A stretch of DNA of 64,000 nt from Parus major (taxonomy: Eukaryota; Chordata; Aves; Passeriformes; Paridae): NCBI RefSeq assembly GCF_001522545.3, contig NC_031769.1, positions 146,575,232 to 146,639,231 on the forward strand, written 5' to 3'. Within the stretch, counting starts at the first letter, position 1. Every line of letters starts with the position of its first letter. Positions 12,651 to 26,000 of this stretch are shown here, in pieces. Under the pieces are notes generated by a model, which was not told where the DNA came from, ran no database searches, and saw only the letters and a list, made by a program, of their open reading frames with translations. The position numbers were made by a program, and so were the translations under genes.

Positions 12651-13979
12651 AGCCAGAAACATTTACAGTAAGAAAGAGACAGCTGTTGGACACAAATTTT
12701 AAACAGACTCTTGTCTCTCCTTCCTGGAATAAAAGGATTCTATGTAATATTACACTTATTTCAGGATTTCAACAGGCATAACTAACTTCATATAAAATAA
12801 ATGTGCATGTCCAATGAGTTAGAAAATTAATTCATATTGTTGTTTCTTATGCTCACTGATACTACCTCAATTTCCAGTCCAATATCTCTTCTGTTATTAA
12901 GTATATTCACATGGAATCAAGTGTATAAAACATTAAATATTATTTCAACTGCTACCAGCACCAGCAATAAAAAAACACTTCAACCATCCCATAAGTAAAA
13001 CAGCTGGGATGCTCAGAGAGAATAATTATTTCCTATTTTTCTGTGGAAGACAATGTCACATTCCATTTAGGGAAGAACTTTCAGCAGGCCTGCTATTCAC
13101 TGCATATAATAGGAAAGACTGTTGTTCAAAACCCCAAATCTGCTGCTTCTAATAGTTGCACTCTAAGAAATTGCTCTGATTCCACACTCAGTAAAGCAGA
13201 TCTGTTCTGAACATATTATGTAGGTCAACAATTTCTGATTAAGTTTTCTTTTCATAAATCATGCTATTAATAATTTTCCATTATTCACTGCTTTATAGAG
13301 AGCACTTAACCCCCCCTAAAGGTAACAGTTTTGGTTTTCAAGGGTAATACAACCTACTCCTGACAACAATGAGCACCCACAACTATTTGATAAATTGGAG
13401 GGAAAAGAAGAACCAATCTTTCCCAAGTAATTGTAATTAAACTCATCTTTCTCTTTCATTTATATTCCAGAGTGCCAGAGAATCATTTTCTATTTACTTG
13501 AATGAATATTCATTAGAGAATTGACTGGAACTTGTGTCCACTTCCCTCATGTGCTCCTCATTTCAAACAAAGTCTCATCCAGGCTGGGCAGTCTTGTAAC
13601 ACTGCAGTGTCCTACCCAGGAAAGGGCCTGAATTTGTAATTCTGGTGCATTGTATTGAGCTCACAAGGGCTCAAGACTGAGGTTTGTTCAGTTTGCTCTC
13701 TTTGACCTGGCTGCAACTTTATTTTATTAGCTTCAGCTGCCACAACAATTTGTTCCCCTGACCAGGATACTGTGTCTAATTTGTTTTAGGTGTGTGAGAC
13801 AACCACAGCTTTACACACAGAGTTGCAAAAGGCAGTTACTCGATGGAGAATGAGATATTTAGGAACAAGATAATCATGTGGTGTAAATAAATAAATGCCT
13901 TGTCTGATGATGGACACTTTGAGAGGTTGCAGCACAGCTGTACAAGCAAAACCCCAAAGGCTGTAAATCACTCACCAAC

Positions 13980-14260
13980 AATCAGATAAAGAAGTGCAGG
14001 TACACAGCTGGACAAAACCCTGCTCAGGGCTAACAAGAACAAGTAATATCTAACATATGCTGATTTGGGATGTAACAAGGAACCACAGAACAATGAAGAA
14101 AATGTAGGGTGTAAGAGCACACTAGAAAGCACAACCATTCTGAGTCTGATTCTATGAATGATGCCTTATGAATAAACAGCTGGATAAATAAACAGATGAG
14201 ATTGGAATGTTTCCTTGAACTCTCTGTGCTGTGTTTGTCTATCTTACCTTAGACCTACAG
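13980..14260 (+). repeat. Possible old LTR fragment, plus strand
   Basis: Two polyadenylation-type AATAAA sequences (14171-14176 and 14187-14192) are followed after about 50 bases by a TG-rich stretch (CTGTGCTGTGTTTGTCTATC). This is the order of R/U5 elements in some avian endogenous retroviral LTRs. No terminal repeats, primer site or coding remnants were seen. Tentative. Confidence 0.25.
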
Positions 14261-15563
14261 TTCTGCTATATTTGGGGCAGATACTGTTCTCATTTTTGCT
14301 TACAGTTCCTAGCCAGTGAACACAACTCTGAAATGCAACTGCTGATTTTCCTCAATGATTAGAACCTAAAAGTTCAAGTAATTCTGTCCTCTTACTTATT
14401 TTTTTCACCTTAATAGTGATGACTGATGTTCAATATACCTTGCACCACATATTCTCAAGACTTTTTCGTGTACTGGTAAAAAATGCCACAGGAATGCTGC
14501 AGTTCACTCAGGAAAAACAGAATGATGATAACACAGCTACAACAACACAGTTTGCTGCTGAAAAATATCTTTCCATTTTTTCTTACTCAGAACTTTAACC
14601 CTGAAGTTCTTGGATGAAAAACGGCACTGAACAACCACACTACAATGCAAAGCAAAGAGAGCATACTGCCCTGAACTGGGCTAAGGTCTTGAAAAGGAGA
14701 CTTTTGACCCAAAATTACTGTGTTAAGATTCTGGGTCTTCTGCAGTTCTCAGAAATATTTATGTCAAGAAAGAACAGTTAACAAAAGCCAACCTTTAAAG
14801 TGCACTTTTATAATAAGTGAAAAATCTATTCAAAATGCCTTTCCTGCTCAAATCAAACTGAAGCACTCCAAGCAAGTGCCCTATTACCAGCCTATTCATG
14901 CCTGGCATTAACGGCTTGTTGTAACAAGAAATCTCCTCTTGAAAAGAGGAAGTTACAAAATTTCATTCAAACTATGACATCTCAACCACTACCTATCATG
15001 TCCCCTTTCATAATTAGAAAATTCAGCACAGAACCTTGGGGTAAAAATACAGTTCACAGAACTCCAACGGGGTGAGGTTTCATTGAGGTTTTCAGAACTT
15101 CCCAGGAGAAAGTGAGAAGAATTTTTCAACGACTATATGTACAAACGTCCGTGCAATCTCTTACTCTGGAAATAAAACACCCCCACATTCATATTAAACA
15201 AATAATAGTTGCTGGTTTTAAATCCAATATTAAGTTAAAATCAAACAGGAACACTGGAAGATGCAGTCAGGTAGTAATTGAAACAGATTTCTGAAAGTAA
15301 ACAGGCTCAAATTCTTGACTTCAGTTTTCACCTAAAGAAGCATCCTCAAAAGTAGCACATTTTCAGGCATGTGTTAAACAGAAACAGCAGCAGTCAACTT
15401 TCCATTTTAAATGAACAAATTTGTAAACTTGTTTGGAAAGAAGTAAATTAAGAACTGACAAAAATGACAGCTGAAAGCAGAACAGTCACGGTATTTTTTT
15501 TCTAAATATAAATCAAGTAAGACTGAAATATCTTCAGTTTCATTTACAAAAGCAAGTTCTATT

Positions 15564-15737
15564 TTTCTTTTTTTAAATCTACCTACTTGTATACAATTTT
15601 AACTGTCATTATTCAGTTTAAAATTGTTTTTCATACTGCTGAAGTTATAGTTCTCTTTTTTTTTAATCTCCATGTTTATATACTATCTTAACTAGCATTA
15701 ATCAGTTTAAATTGTGTTTCATAATGCTGAATGAATT
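15564..15737. repeat. Diverged tandem duplication, period about 88 bp
   Basis: The two halves (about 15564-15650 and 15652-15737) share blocks in the same order: a T-run plus AATCT, 'AACTGTCATTATTCAGTTTAAA' (15601-15622) against 'AACTAGCATTAATCAGTTTAAA' (15690-15711), and TCATACTGCTGAA against TCATAATGCTGAA. Roughly three quarters of positions agree by eye. An old local duplication. Confidence 0.75.
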
Positions 15738-18275
15738 AATTTTATCTTGCAGTTTCCAAGTTACTTGTAGCTTATGCTGCTCAAAACCTAAGCCATGGAT
15801 TAGAATACGAAAAGCATCAATATATATATTTTATGAATATCCAGTTTTCCAGGGAATACAGCATGGAATCAGATAGGAAAAAAAGAAGAGACACAACAGG
15901 AGAACATGAAGGCTACATGAAGCACCCACCTCATCTTAGTAACCAGGTACCCTTCAGTAATATTCCCCAAAATGAGCAGCTTCTTGTCTCTGCTACACAC
16001 CTAAACATTTGTACTCACTCAAACCTATTTCCTGTGTGCTCACAAAGCCTTGCTTGCTTTGGGGTTTTCTTCCTGCAAACTCTGTTGCTGCATTTTTATA
16101 ATAAATATCTTTATAAACATTTCAGTAACTAAGGGGTATCACTAAATGTGGACTACTCGGACTAACAGGCTTAGCCTGGGTAATAAATAAATGAGGATAT
16201 TTCAATTCTTTTATGTAATGGAATTTAAGAAAAATTATCTTTTTGAACACTTTTCCTTATTATGAAGTCTGAATATTCTCCAATATTGGTTTAGTGCAAT
16301 CTTTGAAATCTTAGAAATGTAGAAACAAATAAAGGCCTTAAAACCAGTAATTTCAGTCCTTTGCATTAATGATATTCAAGACCAAACAGATCAAGTACTT
16401 CCAATAGAAACATAAATGTGACTGCTGAAGAAGATCTCTCTTTACTGGTATTTCTGGAGTTTTGCCCATCATTTCGTAGGACAAACCTCCAACACACAAA
16501 CACACAAGCCATTTTATTTAAAATACACAATCCACTATGTACGATATAAAAATAAACTACCTTCCACAGAATATTAAGAAATCATCCAGATGAAACATTT
16601 GCATGTATTTATGACATTTGTTTACCATTCACAGTACAATCTACCTTGTGGTATTTAACTAAGAGGAGGGAATCGTGTTTACACCATGTCTAAATTCCAT
16701 TCTTCAAAAATATTAATTTCAGATTAGGAATTCCTGTTTAGATTACACTGCAATTTCTTAATTTAAATAATGTCCAATTCCATGCAGGCAACAAATCTTT
16801 TTAATTTTCAACAGTAATTTTCTAGTCTCTCTTCAAAACCCATCACGAGTTGGTGGTAGGACAGGCAAACTTCAGGTTATAAATCATAGGGAATTTAAGT
16901 ATCCCATAAGATTTAATTTCTGTAAATATCATAAATTCTCACTCATGAATAACTTGCAAGTAAAAAGTTAATTTACACATGCATTCTCTAGCAGTCACTA
17001 ATTATTTAACTCAGCTTTAACTTAAACCATATATTAATGGAAAATAAAAATCTATTTAAAATTAAACTCTCTGTGAGGAAATGTGGAGAAATTTCAATTC
17101 AGTGGCATATTAAATAAAAGGCTTAACTTTCAATCAGATTTCTTTAAAAGAAGGTTCCGAATTCAGAAAGGAAGAAAAAAAAAAAAGGAGGAAAAGGAAA
17201 AAAAGCAACCACCAGAAGTTGCTGGGATGCTGTGATAATTTAAGCTGAATTTTATCCAAATAACACACAAGTATGGGTAGGACATAAGGATTAACACATT
17301 TACCACTTGCCAAGACTGCCACAATACTGAAATGTCCTCTTGAATTAATTTCAGAACAGGTGCATCCCTACATTTCCAAGAACGATTCCAGCAAGATCCG
17401 GCTTGGAGAGGTCCTGTGACACGGCTGGGCACAGTCACCCACAGGGACACTGCTGACATTTTTAACAGCACATTGTAATCACAGCAGCCATACAGAACTA
17501 CAGAAGTGTCAGAGCCTTAACTCCTTCTTCTAAGTCCTCAAGTGAAAAAGTAAAGGAAAAGCACAAACCTTCTCAGAAGGAAGCAAGGGAAGCAATGCAA
17601 TCAACAGGGGGAATGTTGACAATTCTCTTCTGTTTATTTGCAGCTAAATAATTTTGTTTATATTACTGCTTAAAACCTCTAGCTGCAGAAAAAAAAATCT
17701 TAATTCCTTCTAGGAGGTCATAGATTTGTTTTCACTTTGTGCTCAGAATACTCATTAAAGATGCAGGGTAGCAATCTGTAAAAAATTATATGAACATAAG
17801 CTGATAGAAAGACCCGAAGAAGTGGCACTGGCAGGCAATTAGAGAAATTCCTGAGACAGGAGGGGGGGGAAAAAAACTACCAGCAGCAATCACAACTATT
17901 TTAAAGAACTTGGACATTATCACAAGACATAAAGGAAAAGGCAATATTCAGATTTCAGAGTTTTTCCTCTTTCTTTTCTTTGTAGCCTTAGTTATTCCCA
18001 CTGATTGCTACTGAGCTAAAGCAAGGACAGGTACACAGGACTACTATTGACTACAAAGAGGAGATAAAAACAATCATCCTGATAGTGTTAGTTCACAAAA
18101 AAAAGGTGTATTTTTGCCTCATCACAGATAATGCATTACTCGAATTAGGAATTGTGTATGCCCTGGAGTCAAATGGAGAAAAACCTCAGCTATTGTCAAA
18201 TTTGTGTGACAACAACCAAAACAGCCTTTCTTACTCTTCCTGTCTTGGCAATTTTGGTCACTCTGTCTCTTAATT

Positions 18276-18293
18276 AAAAAAAAAAAAAAAAAA
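18276..18293 (+). repeat. Poly(A) run, 18 bases
   Basis: Uninterrupted run of A after TTAATT. No retrocopy or SINE body was recognised in front of it. Confidence 0.9.
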
Positions 18294-19486
18294 GTATTTA
18301 CATATAAATAATGTATTACAGAAAACAGACATACAGATATTCATCATCTCTTCACCTTAAATTCATTTAACAGTTGGCTTGACTCAATCCATACTCCTTT
18401 CAATTTAGAATCCCCTAGAAAAAGCTCAGAACCTGGTGTTCAGGTTAAAAATTGAAATATTGAAACTCCACATTTGATCTTCTCCATCACTTCAGAGCCA
18501 CCACTCCAGAGTCTGAACCTACTCCCCGAATATTAAACACTGCAGAGAAACTCTAAACCTTTAGTGTCTGTTTTTCATTTAATTGCGTTCAAATCAAACA
18601 GAGCCTGAACAAAACCCACAGACAAACCTGCGAGGAAATTCATTCGCACTACACAGAGCCTAACGTGGAAAACACTGTTTCAAGCCTGCTGCTATTCTTT
18701 AAGATTTTCCCAATTCATAAAACAGCAGGAAAATGCAAACCAGCAAGCTGGTCATGCAGAGAGAGAAGTATGGAAAATTTCAGTTTATCCTGGGTGATGA
18801 GCTAAAATTCAAGGCTTATTTTTAAGGGTTGGAAAAATATAACGCCCACCACAGCTCCAAACAGGTAACCACGCAAATGTAAAGGAATACATTTTTAAAA
18901 CACAGGAACTAAATGATCAAAATAATCTGTACCTTCCTTCAAAGGAATACAGCAAGGGGAAAAAAAAGGGGGGAAAGAAAAGATGTTAGAGAAGCTGAGA
19001 AACTGTGCTGCAGCACTACACACTGCTCCAGAGCCAGTCCAGCATATTTCTTTAGGTTAGTCCAAGGCCAGTTCTTCAGACTGGCTGGCAAAATTTTAAT
19101 GAACTGTTTCACTGTTCTGGAAAATTTAACCATTTGTGCATAAAGGATGAACAGCTCCTCACTTTGCTTGCTGCATTCTGAATTTTTAAACTCCTTCAAA
19201 AGAAAAAGCTTTCCTTGTGTTAGAAACCAGTTTTACAAAGGACATTTTCCATTGTTTTCCTAATCCTGTAACCTGCAGGTTTTGACATCCAAAAGCAAGT
19301 TTTGCTTCTATAAAATTCAGGCTCTGCTGGGAAAGCACAGGGAGCAGTGACTGAGCAGTTCTTTCTCTCCTGAAATACACAGAAAGACCTTCTAACTCTC
19401 CTGAAGGCAATTAAACCTTCAGTCACTGAGACAACTGCACAAGTTTCTACTTTTTAGTTCTTTTTAGGAGAGACATGAGCCAGATA

Positions 19487-19700
19487 AGAATCACAGAATT
19501 ATCAGTTCCAGAGATCATCAAGTCCAACCTTTGACCAAATATCACCATGTCCATTAAAAAGCACCACAAAATGCCACATCCAGTTGTTTTTTTGAACACT
19601 TCCAGGGACAGTGACTCCCCCAGCTCCCTGGGCAGTCCCTTCCACTATTTAACAACTCTTTCAGTGAAGAAATATTTTCCTAATACACACTGTGAGGTTT
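19487..19700 (-). repeat. CR1 LINE 3' fragment, minus strand
   Basis: The plus strand is the reverse complement of a CR1 3' end: GAATCACAGAATTATCAG, AGATCATCAAGTCCAACCTT, CATGTCCATTAAAAAGCACC, TCCAGGGACAGTGACTCCCC, CCTGGGCAGTCCCTTCCACT and TCAGTGAAGAAATATTTTCC. A small frame on the plus strand across it (19547-19741) is not a gene. Confidence 0.85.
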
Positions 19701-20069
19701 TTGAAATAGGGAGATTCTGTTGCTCTGGGGAAGGAAGGTAAAAATTAAGATGCAAAATGAAAATGTACCACAGTCAGAATCATAGACAGACTTCTATCCC
19801 CATTTGATGTTCTTCTACATATCCTTAAAAAGCCTGATGGTCATAGTTTGATTTTCTTTCTGAGTAAGACTCAAGCCTGTGAGCTGAACAAACGAGGAAA
19901 AGAGAGCATGAGCTGAGCCTTACAGACTTTCACACGTTAGGCTGGTACAAGGTACTCAACAGATGGCAAGATTCCTGAAAAAGCCAGGCAGGATTTTGTA
20001 CATGGCAAAGCAACAGTGAGTAGAAAATACTATGAGAGATGAGAAGAGACAAAAACAAAAACCAAGGGG

Positions 20070-20089
20070 AAAAAAAAAAAAAAAAAAAA
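20070..20089 (+). repeat. Poly(A) run, 20 bases
   Basis: Longest homopolymer seen, in an A-rich patch (20045-20135). No processed pseudogene was recognised upstream. Confidence 0.9.
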
Positions 20090-23000
20090 GCAAAAAAGCT
20101 TCAAAGAGCTAATTATATTAAAAAAAAAATTCTAGACAAAAGTAGAAAGGTGTCAGTGTTCCAGAGGAGGAAAAGCAATGACACAGACCTTGGTCTTCCT
20201 GACATTCTTTGTGCATGGGAGATACTCTGCAGGCATCAGAACTGATCTGGGCCATGTCTCCTGTCACTGACAAAATATAAAGGGAAAGACAAGTAATACT
20301 CAGTCACTGTCACTGCTGGACAGCAGCAATCAGAAGTTATGGGCAAGCAGAGCTATTTGAGATTCCTGCTGTCAGGTTGTCCTTGTGATATTATTTTCCA
20401 TTCATTCCTTACTGGAGTGAGCTGGATATTATGATAATGCACATTAGAGAAACATCTATAAATTTTGTCCAGAACGCTTTTATTTCTTAAAGCAAAATTA
20501 TTAAGTCGATTAATTTGGCTTGAATTCTTCCTCCTTTTCTCTTTCAGCCAATATTCCCTAAATGTTTGTTCCTGAAATATAAATACCCTTATTTATGTCT
20601 TCTTGTTCCTTAGGAGATTCAACACAGCCATCTAAGAGAGCCTGGTGTGATGAACACACAGCCCAGCAGGATTTAGCCTGGCACTGCAGAGCGCAGAAAA
20701 CATGTTGTTTTGCACACAGTTATGTCACAAATTCAGATTTTCAGGGGGAAACAAGGTCCCCTGTGTACAGTCAATAAAGAGAGAATGTCCACAGGCTCAT
20801 TGTGTTACCTTTTCCATCAGGGACTTTTCAAAGCAAGTGGCAGTCGCAAAGGAGGTGAGGTGGGCAGAGCTGCCACTGCACAAACATCTGAGGATTGGAT
20901 TGTTTGGGTTTTGCAGGGGATTGAGTATTTCTACTCCACAGAAATCATAGGCAAAGTTACTATTCAAAGTTATTAGTAAAATACAGGGTTATAACTGCTC
21001 AGATCTGGGGACAGCTTTTGCTTTTCCTCAAATCACATCTCTTAATTTGAACAACAATCATTCCCAGGAATATTCACGGAAGTGGTATAGAACATGACAA
21101 TAAAATTATTTCTACTTTTATTAATTTTTCAGTTAAAAATCTAACAATCACCCTCAATTTCAACTCCATTCCATCCAGACTTGGAGATCATAACCCACAC
21201 TTGGACACCAAGTACAAAGAACAGTTTCAATTCCAACTATTTTACTTCTTTTCTGGTAGAAAATTTGTCATGATGAACATGACTGCATGACAGTACCACC
21301 ACAAAGGAAACCCAAAAGGTCAGTTTCAAAACTGAAACATTAAAAAAATGTTCATTATAATTCATAAAACTTTAAAACTTTACAGAAATACAGCTTCAAG
21401 AGCAAAAGCAGCACTTTGGGGCCAATCATCACTGAGCTGTATAATAGTGAAGGAAAAGCAGTGTCCTCCTTCCTTCAGAATTTCTGTCATACACAAAAGT
21501 TCTGAATAAAATTCTAAAAATAATTGGTCCCACATTATCTCATTTACAATAAGTAGAGAAAAAAAGATACCTAGGGAAGAAGGCTCTTTATTATTTTAAA
21601 ACCCAATGGTGGAAGTTAAAGGTAAGATGAATTAGAGCTAATGGTAAAATGCACTTTTAAAGGGCTATTTCACCATTACAGGAACTGCTGTAAGGATGGA
21701 AAAAGTTTTCTGCCACTAAAATATTTCCATAAAGTTGGCTAACTTCCAAAAATGCCTGCTTCAGCTCAGAGTTCTTGGCTTGATGCTGAAACCTCAGAGG
21801 TAAATGTATCAGTAGGAAGTTTTCCATCAAGGCTACAAGAATAGATTCCCAGCATCTGGATCACGTTCCATCTGTTTTATAATTCAGCTCATTTGCTCTC
21901 CATTTGTAGCTATTCTCCTCATTTTTCTAGCCTGGAGCACCTATAGTTTACAGGTGATAACCAAGCAAAGAAATAAGCTCAGGGAGAAGATGTGGATTGC
22001 CAACAGCACTGCACTGACCAACAAAAGGTGGAAAAACAAATGAAGAATAACATGGAAAAACAAAAAGATACAGACAGCTGCCCATAGGCACAAGCACCAT
22101 GAAAGGGGCAAAATCCAGAAATGGCTTTTGGTAAAAGATCAAGGTTCTAGGGAAAGAACCTTGAAAACCTTATGTTGAATTTCTCCAGCAGTGAAGAATG
22201 CAGGATTTCAGATTACTTTTTCATATTCTTAAGAAACAAGATTACATCACCTGTTTCTCATCCTCTTCATAGGATGGAGCTTTTGGTGGTTATTTTGACC
22301 ATATTCCCAACTGTACATCTTGTGTGATCCTGGGACAAGTAACTTATTCCTCGTTCTGGACTGTCAGCTGCTGTATCAAATGGCAGCAGTAATAATTATC
22401 TGTGACTTGCAATAAAAATACTACTTGCATTTGCACAGTGTCTAACCAAAAATGAGTGAGTTCAAAATTCAAAAATGAGTGGGATTTTATGGAATTATTC
22501 AAGAAAGTTACTGAAATGGACTGCTCACCTTGCTGGGCATTTGATACAAAGATATAACCATTTGAAAGTAAACTTGATAGAATTTAGACACATTAGATAC
22601 TGGCATTATGCAATCTAGAAGCTTCCTTGCTCCAGAGATTAACTTTATTACAAAATATGTATTCTAATTGCTTCTTGTCATTTATATTTTTCTCTTCTCA
22701 GACCTATTTCAGTTAAACCAATAATATTTTAAGAGCCCCAGGTTTAAAATTAGCAAGTCATTCTGAGTTCCCCATTCTTACCAATCTGCCAAGTGTGATG
22801 TATTATGCTCACTGTATTTAATAACTACAGACAGATGAAGCACATCCAAGTCACTTAACAGTAATATTTATACTAATGTATCATCAAACTACACACCTCT
22901 AAGTGGTACAGAAAATACTCCACACAATAATAACATGCACCAGTGCAAAGGATCGATTTCCCAATGTAATATTCATAGTACTTTTGATCTTCTACTACCA

Positions 23001-26000
23001 GAGAACATGCTGTTTATTCCATTTAAACACAAGAACATTAGGAATTTAATTTACTCTAAGATTACACCTACAGCAAATTGAGTCTAAATGAATCACAGAG
23101 AAACATCTAAGAAATAACACTCTATTTGATCAACACCCTCAAATTCTTACACTTTCCCCTCTTCACATAACATTTTTTTCATCACCTGTTTCATCACTCT
23201 CTCACATCATCAGTCACTGCAATACATAGCAAGATCAGAAATTTAATGACAAGACAGAAACCAATTTCATAAAATGACCAACAAAATACGAGCTGGATCT
23301 GTTTTATCTAACTCAATATTAAAAACTGCAGTTATTTAATTCTCAGGATTTTTTTTTCATTATCTTACAAAGAATTTCCTCTCCTTCTGATAATTTTAGA
23401 TAATTTTCATTGTTTGAAAATTTAAGTATTTTGAAGTCATTCTTGTCCTACTCCCCCTAACAAAGAGTCAGCCTCTGATTGATCAATGATAAATTTAGCA
23501 CATCAACATTCTTAGTACTAAATTAAACAGCTTTAAACACACTTGTAAATAAATTGAAATTCTCTTAAGCAATCCCTCTTCCAGACCATCTTACTAAAAA
23601 CTTTCAATCTATGACATTTAAAAACCTGGTTTACCCATAATCAGCAAATGTGGAGCTTGCTGGGATGATTCTCCAGTCACTTCCCTCAGTGAAACAAAGT
23701 TGGTAAAGCAGACTCTGAGGTGCCCTTTCAAAAATGCCTTGGCATCAATTACAGCCATCACATTCTGCACTTCCCATTCCTTCTGAACAAAAGCACCACA
23801 CTTGACCTACTCTTCTGAAGTCCCCACAGTGATAAATTACTAAACTTCATTCTCTTTCTCATACTCCTGGGGGAAGCAGCTATTAAAAATGCCACTCCTA
23901 GCTAAGCAGAACATTCATAGTCTAAAGATTCTACTTTTGTTTTATCAAGATGCTCTTTATCTCCTTGACCAGCTGCATAAAAGTCAGAACAAAACTCCAA
24001 GCCTTACTATGATCTGCCCCTATGATTAAGGAAAATATTTCAACCAAAAAAAGTTATTTGAAATATTAAGAAACTGAATTTGCTTGCAGATTTATTTATT
24101 CTCAAATGGAGAGAAAAAACTATGGCACAGCCTGCAGTAAAGCCATTCTTCATTACTTGTCAATGCACTAAGTTTTGTGGGTAAAAGACCACAGAAAATT
24201 ATTAAATCAATAAAATTTATGGAATTTCAAAAAAGTTCCATCAAACATTTGGAAATAAAACATTATCATATGCAGGATGAGCAATATTTAAGTAAAAATG
24301 CAGCACAAGGATGAAACCAACTTCAGCAGCAAATGTCTGGATCTACAACACAAGCACTGTAAAAGTACACAGGTAAGAAACAAGTAAAAAGGCACCTGAA
24401 ATAAAGAGTGGTCTTTGATCCAAACCCTGTCTGACCTCCCTCATCTGTTCTCATTAAAAGAGAAAAACTAAACACACAAGAACTTGCAAGTGCAAAATCA
24501 ATGTGTAAAACCCTGAAGGGATTCTGGATTTGTGCCACCTGACCATGGCACACACAGCAGGTTACATTCTGAGAGCTCCAGGCTGCAGGGGCTCTCTGAC
24601 CTCTGGAAGGACATTTTGAGGAAATTTATTGTCCAATGCAAGCAGAGCATTCACACAAACATCTCAGTTTCTAATTATTCTGGAAATTTCTTACAGAGCT
24701 GACTGGACTTTCACCACGCTGTTCCAGGTGTTTCTTCCTACCCTCTCTCCCTCCACTTCAAGTTTCCAGCTCAGTAGGTCCTCACATAATCCCATCTTTA
24801 TTATTTCTCCATTATTCTAACCCTGTCAACTTCCTCTCCTTTTCTCCCCTCACCTTCTACACAGCCAACACCCTCCTACAAAAGCCAACTTCAGTATTAA
24901 GATTTTCTCCTTTCTTATCACAATGTCATTATGGATGTGACCACCTCCAGCTGTTCTCATAAGCTCTGTTTATTGTGTTGGTGTCAAATTTCATTTTTCT
25001 TTGTTCATCTTTAGACAAGAGAGAGATGAAGTGTGGTTTACACAGGAGATGGTACCTGCAGCTACTCCTGTTGAGAGGTTTGTTTGGGTACAAGCAGGGC
25101 ATCATCACTTGTTTTCTGAGTGGCAATGAAAAAAGTCCACAGAAACAGAGCTTTTGACAGGCAGACAGTGAATCTATCCACTTTTTTTTCTATTAGTACT
25201 TTATAAAATTTTTAATCCTTCTTTCATGTCAAATAAGATGGGAAAAATAGCAAGTTCCAAAACATATTGCATTGAAATAGCTGATGCTACTATGATAATA
25301 TTGAAAGTAAAATTCCAGACAAGCTGAATTATTTTAATTTATCCAAATCCAAGGGGTAGAAGAGATTTTTCCACCCCTGGCTCTAGGGAATAGCTTTTGT
25401 AAAATATTTTCTTAGTGTTCTGAATTACAGCCTTCCCTAGGGCACAACAGACTGTTCCCTTCTTGAGAGAACAATTCACAGGAGAAGAGACGAAGAGGAG
25501 TGGTGAGCAGGAATTGTGTGCAATACTCAACTATTTATAGACCTCAAGGGAAGGTAAGCAATGCTGAACTGGGCAGGGAAGGAAAGTTAAAAGCATTTAG
25601 ACCCAGACTGCTCAAAAATTGCCAGTTTTGATCCAGATCATAATCAAATTTTGCCAGACAGGGACCAACTGCCAAAAACCCATCTCTCCCTTGTTTTTGC
25701 AGAATGGCTCTATTTTTATAATCCACTTTATCTCACAGAAAACTGCAATCCTTGCCCAGGAAGGCAAGAAAAAACACTTTGCTGACCTGGCAAAGGTTGA
25801 TGTGGCTCACAGCTCCAATCTGAGCAGGCTTCAGGAAATGTGAGTGGCCTTCTGGCACTCATATCACAAACTGTCAATTATAAAAATAATATCTATATAT
25901 TATTTTGATAAAAATCAGATTTGGAAGTGAAATAGCTTTGTTGTTTTTTTTATCTTCTACCATCTTGAAAGTTATTAGGGAAACAAGAGATAGAAACATA

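Noticed and set aside
20039..20245. Lys-rich plus-strand frame over the 20-base A run
   Set aside because: The Lys content comes from the poly(A) tract; low-complexity artefact.
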